This document shows positions 19,647 to 27,287 of a DNA stretch of 64,000 nt, piece by piece; position 1 is the stretch's first letter, and each line of letters starts with the position of its first letter. The stretch is taken from contig NZ_NWTG01000008.1 of the NCBI RefSeq assembly GCF_002532045.1, positions 1 through 64,000 on the forward strand, given 5' to 3'. The notes beneath the pieces are model-generated. The model was not told where the DNA came from and did no database searches. It was given only the letters and a program-made list of their open reading frames with translations. Source of the stretch: Bradyrhizobium sp. C9 (GTDB lineage Bacteria > Pseudomonadota > Alphaproteobacteria > Rhizobiales > Xanthobacteraceae). A program made the translations under genes and the position numbers.

Positions 19647-21044
19647 ATGATGGAGTCTGCGACATACACGCGCCCGAAGCTCGTGAGAATCCTGGTTGCG
19701 CTGCTGGGAGTGGCAGTTCTTTGCCTGCTGTTCAGCGACCTCGCGCTGGCCGAGGATGCGGCGGTACCGCCGGCCTGCGGCGGCAAGATCCTCGAGAAGT
19801 GCACGCCGAATTCCGGCGACACCGCCTGGATGCTCACGTCAGTCGCGCTCGTCCTGATGATGACGGTCCCGGGGCTCGGCCTGTTCTATGGCGGCATGGT
19901 GCGCAAGAAGAATGTCGGTGACACCGTGATGACCAGCTTCGCCGTCACCTGCCTGGTCACGATCCTGTTTGCCGTCATCACCTACAGCCTGGCGTTTCGT
20001 GCCGGCACGCCGTTCATCGGCGGTCTGGATCGGATGTTCCTCAAGGACATCCTGAGCGACATAGGCAAGGGCGGCATCGGCAATCCCAATCCGCTCGCCG
20101 CGACCATCCCCGAGTCGGTCTACATCTGCTTCCAGATGACCTTCGCCATCATCACGCCGGCGCTGATCGCCGGCGCGTTTGCCGAGCGGATGAAGTTCTC
20201 CGCGATGCTCTGGTTCATCGGGCTGTGGGCGATCTTGGTTTATGCGCCGATCGCGCACTGGGTCTGGGGTCCTGACGGGATCTTCTCGGCGGGCAACGAC
20301 GCTGCCTATGTCAAGGTTCTCGATTTCGCCGGCGGCACCGTGGTGCACATCAATGCCGGCGTCGCGGGCCTGATGTGCGCCATCATGCTCGGCAAGCGCG
20401 TCGAGACCGGGCCGGCGCACAACATGGTGCTGACCTTCATCGGCGCCTCGCTGCTGTGGGTCGGCTGGTTCGGCTTCAACGCCGGCTCCGCGGTCACGGC
20501 CGGAATGCAGGCGGGCATGGCCATGCTGGTGACCCAGATCGCGACCGCCGTGGCGGGCTTCACCTGGATGCTGGTGGAGTGGGCATTGAAGGGCAAGCCG
20601 ACCGTCGTCGGCATCTGCTCGGGTGCCGTCGCGGGCCTCGTCGCGATCACGCCGGCCTCCGGCTTCGTCGGGCCGGTCGGCGCTTTCGCCATCGGCATCG
20701 CCGCCGGCGTCTGCTGCTATTGGGGATGCACCGGCTTGAAGCGCATGTTCAGCTACGATGATGCGCTGGACTGCTTCGGTGTCCATGCCCTCGGCGGCAT
20801 CGTCGGTGCGCTGCTGACCGGGGTATTCGCGGTCGAGCAGTATGGTGGTACGGCCGGCGTTCTGGAGGGAAATCCCGGGCAGTTCATCAATCAATGCATC
20901 GGCGTCGCGACGGTTTTCGTGTATGATGCCGTGGTGAGCCTGATCATCCTGTTCGTGATCAATCTCTTCGTCGGGCTTCGCGTGACGCGGGATATCGAGC
21001 GCGAAGGGTTGGATCTGGCACTGCACGGCGAGGTCGTGCAGTAG
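19647..21044 (+). CDS. amtB: Ammonium transporter
   Basis: A 465-residue Amt/MEP/Rh protein with a hydrophobic, signal-like N-terminus (about 1-36) and eleven following helices. Signature regions include DFAGGTVVHINAGVAGL, with the first pore histidine, and FGVHALGGIVGALLTGVF with the second. It conducts ammonia/ammonium across the inner membrane when nitrogen is scarce. The family is usually encoded beside the PII gene glnK, which blocks the pore; no intact glnK is adjacent here. A sigma-54-like promoter is present upstream. A hairpin at 21064-21086 lies just after the stop. Confidence 0.95.
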   Translation: MMESATYTRPKLVRILVALLGVAVLCLLFSDLALAEDAAVPPACGGKILEKCTPNSGDTAWMLTSVALVLMMTVPGLGLFYGGMVRKKNVGDTVMTSFAVTCLVTILFAVITYSLAFRAGTPFIGGLDRMFLKDILSDIGKGGIGNPNPLAATIPESVYICFQMTFAIITPALIAGAFAERMKFSAMLWFIGLWAILVYAPIAHWVWGPDGIFSAGNDAAYVKVLDFAGGTVVHINAGVAGLMCAIMLGKRVETGPAHNMVLTFIGASLLWVGWFGFNAGSAVTAGMQAGMAMLVTQIATAVAGFTWMLVEWALKGKPTVVGICSGAVAGLVAITPASGFVGPVGAFAIGIAAGVCCYWGCTGLKRMFSYDDALDCFGVHALGGIVGALLTGVFAVEQYGGTAGVLEGNPGQFINQCIGVATVFVYDAVVSLIILFVINLFVGLRVTRDIEREGLDLALHGEVVQ

Positions 21045-21116
21045 ACTTTGGCGGCGTTCCGCACAGCCGGTGATCTTCGCCGGCTGGCGCGGATCAAAGC
21101 TGTTCGAGGTGATCCG

Positions 21117-21245
21117 ATGAACTGGTTCTATTGGAACACAGCGTGGTCGCTGTTCTTCAGCCTCATTTGGTTCATGACCATCACACACAATCCGGATGCG
21201 CGTATCGCGGACGCGCATCTGAGCGATGAGGCGTTCAAGGGCTAG
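21117..21245 (+). CDS. Small single-helix membrane protein
   Basis: A 42-residue reading frame with GAGGTG spaced seven bases before the ATG. The first half (NWFYWNTAWSLFFSLIWF) is a membrane helix rich in aromatic residues; the second is polar with several aspartates. It follows amtB by 72 bases, after a small hairpin, and its last bases overlap the end of the convergent gene. Not recognised. It might be a small partner of AmtB or of the membrane stress response, but only position suggests this. Confidence 0.5.
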   Translation: MNWFYWNTAWSLFFSLIWFMTITHNPDARIADAHLSDEAFKG

Positions 21246-21772
21246 CTCCGGTAGTAGCGCCACATCCTGAGGAACGTCCGGTGGATTTCGTCGGGCGTCC
21301 GGTCGAATGGCTCGAGACTGACGCGGACCACGCCACGATGGTCCATGCGCCACGGCAAGCGCATCAGCAGCCGATAGGCCGGCCGCTTGCGCCAATCGGC
21401 CACCAGGGCGCTGCCGAGCGGCCCATTGAGTGCGATCTGCAATTCGTGAACGGTCATCGCGCGCTCGGCGATCTCGACGAGATCGATGCGCGTGATGGCG
21501 CGCCAGCGGATCAGCCCGAAGGCCTGGATGAAGATGCCGTACTGGTTGGCCCCGATGGTCGGGCGACCGGCCTCCAGCAGAGGGATGTTGTAATAGGTGA
21601 AGCCGGCCGCTGCCGCCGCCGGCGCCAGCCAATACAGCGCGCCGGTGATCCAGCTTGCGGTCAGGAAGATCGCGGCGAGAGCAGCCGTGACATAGACCGG
21701 AAAGTAGGTGTCCTCGCGGCCGTAGGCGACCGAGTAACCGCCGACGTTTCCCTCGTCCAAGCTTGCGATCAT
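21242..21772 (-). CDS. Conserved hypothetical membrane protein
   Basis: A 176-residue protein with two adjacent membrane helices (about residues 26-62) and a cytoplasmic C-terminal domain of about 110 residues. The latter includes GRPTIGANQYGIFIQAFGLI and RMWRYYRS at the end. The layout resembles PH-like or YcxB-type domain proteins behind a helical hairpin, but the family is not certain. It lies between amtB and rpmG without an obvious operon partner. Function unknown. Confidence 0.7.
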   Translation of the reverse strand: MIASLDEGNVGGYSVAYGREDTYFPVYVTAALAAIFLTASWITGALYWLAPAAAAAGFTYYNIPLLEAGRPTIGANQYGIFIQAFGLIRWRAITRIDLVEIAERAMTVHELQIALNGPLGSALVADWRKRPAYRLLMRLPWRMDHRGVVRVSLEPFDRTPDEIHRTFLRMWRYYRS

Positions 21773-21831
21773 CTGAGCCCTGCGCCCGGACTGGTCCGGG
21801 AATCATGCGTGATGACGCTAGGCCACAAAGC

Positions 21832-21858
21832 AAAAACGGGGCCGCGAGGGCCCCGTTT
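21832..21858 (-). terminator. Intrinsic terminator of rpmG
   Basis: AAACGGGGCC / GGCCCCGTTT stem with a five-base loop, followed on the minus strand by a run of five T residues. It lies 23 bases after the rpmG stop. Confidence 0.9.
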
Positions 21859-21880
21859 GAAACGCCGGAAGCAGGCGATC

Positions 21881-22048
21881 TTACTTGATCTTGGCTTCCT
21901 TGAACTCGACGTGCTTGCGCGCGACCGGGTCGTACTTCTTCTTGACCAGCTTGTCGGTCATGGTGCGCGAATTCTTCTTGGCGACGTAATAGAAGCCGGT
22001 ATCGGCCGTCGACACGAGCTTGACCTTGATGGTGACCGCTTTGGCCAT
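21881..22048 (-). CDS. rpmG: 50S ribosomal protein L33
   Basis: A 55-residue ribosomal protein L33 with the usual basic composition and TGFYYVAKKNSRTMTDKL core. It is the form without zinc-binding cysteines, as in most proteobacteria. The start at 22048 (MAKAVTIKVK) is the family's start. It sits alone with its own terminator; large-subunit assembly near the E site is its role. Confidence 0.97.
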   Translation of the reverse strand: MAKAVTIKVKLVSTADTGFYYVAKKNSRTMTDKLVKKKYDPVARKHVEFKEAKIK

Positions 22049-22176
22049 GTGCAAAACCTCGAAAATGCAGGGATATCGGGAGCCGGCCAAATCGGCCCGC
22101 GTTTGGCCGGGAAACTAGCCAGAAACCGCCCAAAGTCAAGGATTTCCGAGCCAAAACCAGCCCGATTCCGGGCCGA

Positions 22177-23502
22177 TTACCCCTCGAAGAACTGATTTTT
22201 GGGCCGCGGCAGGCCCAAATTCTCGCGCAGGGTCCGCCCTTCGTACTGGTTACGGAAAATCCCGCGCTTTTGCAGTTCCGGGACCACCTTGTCGACGAAC
22301 TCGAACAGGCCCTGCGGCAGATAGGGGAACATGATGTTGAAGCCGTCGCTGCCGCGGCCGGTCAGCCATTCCTCCATCTGGTCGGCGATGCTCTGCGGTG
22401 TACCGACGAAGGCAAGCCCGCCATAGCCGCCGACGCGCTGGGCGAGCTGGCGCACGGTGAGCTTGTCGCGCGCGGCGATATCGACGAGGCGCTGCCGGCC
22501 GCTCTTGCTGGCATTGGTCTCCGGGATCGGCGGCAACTGACCGTCGGGATCGAAGCCGGATGCATCGGTGCCGAGAATCACCGAGAGCGAGGCGATCGCG
22601 CTGTCGTAATGCACGCGGCTGTCGAGCAGTGCGCGCTTCTCCCTGGCTTCCTCGACACTGTCGCCGACCACGACGAAGGCGCCGGGCAGGATCTTCAGAT
22701 GCTCGGGATCGCGGCCGATCTTCTCCATGCGGCCCTTGATGTCGGCATAGAGCTTCTGTCCGTCGGCAAGACTGCCACCGCCGGTGAACACGGCCTCCGC
22801 CGTCTCGGCCGCAAGCTGCCTGCCGTCGTCGGAAGCACCGGCCTGCACGATGACAGGCCAGCCCTGCACGGGGCGGGCGATGTTCAGCGGGCCGCGCACC
22901 GAGAGATATTTGCCCTTGTGATTGAGCACATGCATCTTGTCGGGATCGACGAACAGCCCGGACTCGACGTCGCGCACGAACGCATCGTCGGCGAACGAAT
23001 CCCATAAGCCCGTGACGACGTCGTAGAACTCGCGGGCGCGCCTGTAGCGCTCGGCGTGTTCCATGTGATCGTCGAGGCCGAAATTCAGCGCCGCGTCCGG
23101 ATTGGACGTGGTGACGATATTCCAGCCGGCGCGGCCGCCGGAGATGTGGTCGAGCGAGGCGAAGCGCCGGGCGACGTGATAGGGCTCGTCGAAGGTGGTC
23201 GAGCCGGTCGCGATCAGGCCGATATTCTCGGTGACGGCCGCGAGTGCCGACAGCAGCGTGAACGGCTCGAACGACGTCACGGTGTGGCTGCGCTTCAGCG
23301 CGTTGATCGGCATGTTGAGCACGGCCAGATGGTCGGCCATGAAGAAGGCGTCGAACTTGCCGGCCTCGAGCTTTCGGATCAGCGTCTTGATGTGGTCGAA
23401 GTTGAAATTGGCGTCGGGCCAGGCCCCGGGATAGCGCCAGGCGCCGGTGTGGATGCTGATCGGCCGCATGAATGCGCCGAGCTTGAGTTGACGCTTCGCC
23501 AT
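22177..23502 (-). CDS. LLM-class flavin-dependent monooxygenase (NtaA/SnaA/DszA type)
   Basis: A 441-residue bacterial luciferase-like oxygenase with the features of the nitrilotriacetate / dibenzothiophene sulfone monooxygenase subgroup. Key parts are LGAFMRPISIHTGAWRYP at the start, FDAFFMADHLAVL, SGGRAGWNIVTTSNPDAA, and GRTLRENLGLPRP at the C-terminus. It needs reduced FMN from a separate reductase; no flavin reductase gene is adjacent, although an FMN azoreductase lies about 9 kb away. Substrate unknown. No transporter adjoins it. The gene sits between the NUDIX operon and rpmG. Confidence 0.9.
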   Translation of the reverse strand: MAKRQLKLGAFMRPISIHTGAWRYPGAWPDANFNFDHIKTLIRKLEAGKFDAFFMADHLAVLNMPINALKRSHTVTSFEPFTLLSALAAVTENIGLIATGSTTFDEPYHVARRFASLDHISGGRAGWNIVTTSNPDAALNFGLDDHMEHAERYRRAREFYDVVTGLWDSFADDAFVRDVESGLFVDPDKMHVLNHKGKYLSVRGPLNIARPVQGWPVIVQAGASDDGRQLAAETAEAVFTGGGSLADGQKLYADIKGRMEKIGRDPEHLKILPGAFVVVGDSVEEAREKRALLDSRVHYDSAIASLSVILGTDASGFDPDGQLPPIPETNASKSGRQRLVDIAARDKLTVRQLAQRVGGYGGLAFVGTPQSIADQMEEWLTGRGSDGFNIMFPYLPQGLFEFVDKVVPELQKRGIFRNQYEGRTLRENLGLPRPKNQFFEG

Positions 23503-23605
23503 TGCCCCGTTCCGTTCTTGATGTCGTTAGCGGAACAGATAGGGAGGCCCTTCGCGGCGCGCCATCGGGAAGATTATTTTGTTTTTGCGTGTCCTCTCGA
23601 CACTG

Positions 23606-23697
23606 TCATTCCGGGGCATCGCGCAGCGATGAACCCGGAATCTCGCGCCACAACTTCTGGATTCCGGGTTCGTCGCTTTGCGCCGCCCCGGAATGAC
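23606..23697. repeat. TCATTCCGGGGC palindromic repeat
   Basis: Full copy of the dispersed element, bounded by TCATTCCGGGGC and GCCCCGGAATGA with inner GAACCCGGAAT / ATTCCGGGTTC arms. It separates the NUDIX gene's end from the monooxygenase gene. Confidence 0.85.
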
Positions 23698-23706
23698 CGG
23701 GTGATA

Positions 23707-24456
23707 TCACGCCCCCAGCACGTCCTTCTGCATCTTGCCGCTATAGAAATGGAAGAACGGCACCGGCGCGTCGTGACGCAGCGGGCCGGTCGCGAGGCGG
23801 CGGTCGAGCTCGGCGAGCACATTCTTGGTCATGGCGTGCGCGTCCGCGAGCGGCTCGGAGCCGATCTCGACCCACACGAGCTCGACCAGCTCGGCGTCGG
23901 CATGCACCACGCCTTCGACACGATGCGCGATGGTTGAGGCATCGGCGGTGAAGAAGCGGGTGTCGAAGCGGCGGACGCGGCCAGGCGGCGTGATCGCACG
24001 CGCGATCAGGAACAGGCCGGACGGATCGGGCAAGAGGCCTGCGTCGGCGAACGGCGCCCAGGGGCCGTCGAGCTTCTGCGACTTCTCGACCTTGCGGCCA
24101 AGGCAGAGCCCGGTCTCTTCGCAGGCTTCGCGGATCGCCGCATTGGCGAGCGCGCGTGCGCGGCCGGGCGTGATCTTCGGGCTGCCCTTCAACAGATTGG
24201 CTTCGAGCTCGGGCGTGATTGGAGCCGCGACCGGCACGCGGTTGTCGGCCTTGTCGACGCGGCCGCCGGGGAACACGAACTTGCCGGGCATGAACACGAC
24301 CTTGTCGTGGCGCTTGCCGACCAGGACCTTCGGCTTGGCGCCGGAGCGATCGATCAGGATCAGCGTCGCCGCATCCTTCGGCCGGAAATACGCGTGATGA
24401 TCGGCTTCCTTCTCGCCCTGGTGGACGACGGCGGCGGGGGCGGCAGCTTCAGTCAT
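23707..24456 (-). CDS. NUDIX hydrolase
   Basis: A 249-residue NUDIX protein. The glycine-rich start of the box (FPGGRVDKAD) is separated from the catalytic helix (REACEETGL) by an insert of about 45 residues, as in CoA-diphosphatase-like or NUDT7/8/19-type enzymes. It should hydrolyse a nucleoside diphosphate linked to another group. It is the last gene of the topA-rnr-DUF983-NUDIX run, 36 bases after DUF983. Substrate unknown. Confidence 0.85.
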   Translation of the reverse strand: MTEAAAPAAVVHQGEKEADHHAYFRPKDAATLILIDRSGAKPKVLVGKRHDKVVFMPGKFVFPGGRVDKADNRVPVAAPITPELEANLLKGSPKITPGRARALANAAIREACEETGLCLGRKVEKSQKLDGPWAPFADAGLLPDPSGLFLIARAITPPGRVRRFDTRFFTADASTIAHRVEGVVHADAELVELVWVEIGSEPLADAHAMTKNVLAELDRRLATGPLRHDAPVPFFHFYSGKMQKDVLGA

Positions 24457-24492
24457 TTCATCCCTTTCATTTCTTCTTGTGGGCCGGTTTAG

Positions 24493-24930
24493 CTAGACCG
24501 GCGGGATGTCGCTAGGGGGATTCTCGTCAAAGCCATGCATGCGCAGGGCCCATTGCAAGCCGATCACGGCTCCCTTGACCGGCTGCAACAGCGCCAGTGA
24601 TGCGAACAGTGTGAGCGGCAGATAGATCGCAAGCTGCAGCCACACCGGCGGCGAATAGTCGGTCTCGATCCACAGCGCGGTCGGTACCACGATATGGCCG
24701 ACGATGACGATGACGAGATAGGCGGGCAGATCGTCGGCGCGATGCGGCGAGAAATCGAGATCGCAGACCGGACAATGGCCGTCGCATTTGAGGAACTTGC
24801 GGAACAGCCGGCCTTTTCCGCAGCGCGGACAACGGCTGAGGAACCCGCGCTTCATTGCGGTCCATACGTCGCGCTTCTCGGGCTCGGCTGCATCGCGAGT
24901 CCAGACCACCGTCGGCGGTGTCACCTCCAT
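24493..24930 (-). CDS. DUF983 zinc-ribbon membrane protein
   Basis: A 145-residue protein. The N-terminal half has two CxxC pairs (CPRCGKGRLF and CPVCDLDF) that should form a zinc ribbon, followed by two membrane helices (about 70-115). DUF983 proteins are widespread in alphaproteobacteria without a settled role. The ATG overlaps the last ten bases of rnr, so it is translated from the same message. Confidence 0.85.
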   Translation of the reverse strand: MEVTPPTVVWTRDAAEPEKRDVWTAMKRGFLSRCPRCGKGRLFRKFLKCDGHCPVCDLDFSPHRADDLPAYLVIVIVGHIVVPTALWIETDYSPPVWLQLAIYLPLTLFASLALLQPVKGAVIGLQWALRMHGFDENPPSDIPPV

Positions 24931-27287
24931 GACGTGCCTCGCTTCGATTTGCCGGGCTTCTGTTTCGCCGGCTTGCGGTCTTTCTTGCGTGCCTTCCGTT
25001 CCTTGTGCGCCTTCTTGCCGGACCCCTTTTTTGGCCCCTTAGGCCCCTTGCCAAATCCCGCGGGGCGGCGGTCGGTTCCGACGCCGTCGCGTTTTCTGCC
25101 GCGCGGAATTGCCTGGCCTTCGGATAATAGCTCAAAGCGCAACGCGCCCGCCACCGGCGCGGCCTCGACCAGGCGCACGTCGACGACATCGCCGAGCCGA
25201 TACATGGTGCCGCTGCGCGTGCCGATCAGCGCGTGGCGGGTTTCGTCGTAGTTGAAATATTCGCTGCCGATGGTGCGGATCGGGATCAGGCCGTCGGCAC
25301 CGGTGTCGTCGAGCTTCACGAACAGGCCGGCGCGCGTCACACCGGAGATGCGGCCCTGGAACGAAGCGCCGATGCGATCGGCGAGGAAATGCGCGATCAG
25401 CCGGTCCGTGGTCTCGCGCTCCGCCTTCATTGCGCGGCGCTCGGTGACGGAAATCTGCGCGGCGACCTCGGCCAGCGTCTCCACGCTCTCATCGGTCGGC
25501 AAGGCGCCTTCGCCGAGGCCGAGCGCGCGGATCAACGCGCGATGCACGATCAGATCGGCGTAGCGGCGGATCGGCGAGGTGAAGTGCGCGTAGCGGCGCA
25601 GGTTCAAGCCGAAATGGCCGTAGTTCTCGGCGGAGTATTCGGCTTGCGCCTGCGAGCGCAGCACCACCTCGTTGACCAGCGGCTCATAATCCTCGCCGGA
25701 GACCTGTGCCAGCACACGGTTGAACTGCGCAGGACGCAGCGCGCCCTGCTTGGTGAAGGGCAGGTCGAGCGTCTTCAGGAATTCCTGGAGGTTGTGGACC
25801 TTCTCCTGGCTCGGCTCGTCATGCACGCGGTAGATCAGCGGCAGCGCCTTCTTCTCCAGCATCTCGGCGGCAGCGACGTTGGCGAGGATCATGAACTCCT
25901 CGATCAGCCGGTGCGCATCGAGCCGCTGCGGCACGATCACCCGATCGACGGTACCGTCCGGTTTCAGCAGAATCTTGCGCTCGGGCAGATCGAGATCGAG
26001 CGGGTCGCGCTCGTTGCGTGCGAGCTTGACCAGCTCATAGGCCGACCACAGCGGCTTGAGGATCGGATCGAGCAGGGGGCCCGTGGTGTCGTCGGGCCTG
26101 CCGTCGATCGCGGCCTGCGCCTGCGCGTAATTGAGCTTCGCGGCCGAGCGCATCAGCACGCGATGGAAGGTGTGCGAGCGCTTGCGGCCGTCGGCACCGA
26201 TCACCATCCGCACCGCGAGCGCGCCGCGCGGCTCACCCGGCACCAGCGAGCAGAGATTATTGGAGATGCGCTCGGGCAGCATCGGCACCACCCGATCGGG
26301 GAAGTACACCGAGTTGCCGCGCTGGAGCGCGTCGCGATCGAGCGCCGAGCCGGGCCGCACATAGAAGGCGACGTCGGCGATCGCGACATGGACGATGAAG
26401 CCGCCCTTGTTGTTCGGATCGGAATCGACCTCGGCATGCACGGCGTCGTCGTGATCCTTGGCGTCCGGTGGGTCGATGGTGACGAGCGGCACGTCGCGCC
26501 AGTCCTCGCGGCCTTGCAAGGTCGCGGGCTTTGCTTCCTCGGATTCGCGCACGGCGGCGGCGGAGAACACCTGCGGGATGTCGTGAGTGTTGATCGCGAT
26601 CAGGCTGATCGCCTTTTCACTGGCGATCGAGCCGAGCCGCTCCTTGACGCGTGCGGAGGCGAGCCCGTAGCCGCGGGTGCGGATCAGGTCGACACTGATG
26701 AGGTCGCCGTCCTCGGCGCCGCCGCTGTCGGCCTTGGCGATGTTGAGCTCGCGGCCGGCCTGCTTCTTGTCGACCGGGATCAGGCGCCCGCCGCCATCGG
26801 GGTTCTTGCGGAAGATGCCGAGGATGCGACTGCGGCCGTGATCGATCACCTTGATGATGCGGCCGCGATAGGGCGTGCCGTCGTTCTCGTCGGTCACCTC
26901 GACGTGGAGCAGCGCGCGGTCGCCCACGCCGGCGGTGGTGCCGGGCTTCGGCCGCCGCGGCATCTCGATGCGGATTTTGGGGGCGGTGCCGTCTTCCGAG
27001 TCCCACTCGGCGGGGGTGGCGATCAGCTCGCCATCGCTGTCGCGGCTGGTGATGTCGGCGAGCACGGTCGGCGGCAGCGCCGCCGGCTCGTGGATCTTGC
27101 GGCCGCGCTTGGCGACCGTGCCGTCGTCGGCGAGCTCGCGCAGGATCCGCTTCAGCTCGATGCGGTCGGCGTTCTTCAGGCCGAACTCGCGCGCGATCTC
27201 GCGGGTGCCGACCTTGCCTGGATTGGCGCGAATGAAGGCGACGATGGCGTCCCGGCCCGGAAAGCCATGGTCGGGTTTTCGTTTCAC
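24921..27287 (-). CDS. rnr: Ribonuclease R
   Basis: A 788-residue 3'-5' exoribonuclease. In order: an N-terminal winged helix, cold-shock domains, the RNB catalytic domain with the metal-binding acids in DPPDAKDHDDAVHAE, an S1 domain (RISGVTRAGLFVKLDD) and a lysine/arginine-rich tail of about 55 residues. RNase R degrades structured RNA, including rRNA fragments and defective mRNA with trans-translation. The start codon is GTG at 27287, placed directly against the topA stop codon. The basic tail probably helps RNA or ribosome binding. Confidence 0.96.
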   Translation of the reverse strand: MKRKPDHGFPGRDAIVAFIRANPGKVGTREIAREFGLKNADRIELKRILRELADDGTVAKRGRKIHEPAALPPTVLADITSRDSDGELIATPAEWDSEDGTAPKIRIEMPRRPKPGTTAGVGDRALLHVEVTDENDGTPYRGRIIKVIDHGRSRILGIFRKNPDGGGRLIPVDKKQAGRELNIAKADSGGAEDGDLISVDLIRTRGYGLASARVKERLGSIASEKAISLIAINTHDIPQVFSAAAVRESEEAKPATLQGREDWRDVPLVTIDPPDAKDHDDAVHAEVDSDPNNKGGFIVHVAIADVAFYVRPGSALDRDALQRGNSVYFPDRVVPMLPERISNNLCSLVPGEPRGALAVRMVIGADGRKRSHTFHRVLMRSAAKLNYAQAQAAIDGRPDDTTGPLLDPILKPLWSAYELVKLARNERDPLDLDLPERKILLKPDGTVDRVIVPQRLDAHRLIEEFMILANVAAAEMLEKKALPLIYRVHDEPSQEKVHNLQEFLKTLDLPFTKQGALRPAQFNRVLAQVSGEDYEPLVNEVVLRSQAQAEYSAENYGHFGLNLRRYAHFTSPIRRYADLIVHRALIRALGLGEGALPTDESVETLAEVAAQISVTERRAMKAERETTDRLIAHFLADRIGASFQGRISGVTRAGLFVKLDDTGADGLIPIRTIGSEYFNYDETRHALIGTRSGTMYRLGDVVDVRLVEAAPVAGALRFELLSEGQAIPRGRKRDGVGTDRRPAGFGKGPKGPKKGSGKKAHKERKARKKDRKPAKQKPGKSKRGTSWR

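Noticed and set aside
19839..22154. A long minus-strand frame covering amtB, a hypothetical gene and rpmG
   Set aside because: It runs against amtB and out of frame through rpmG; no motif is present.
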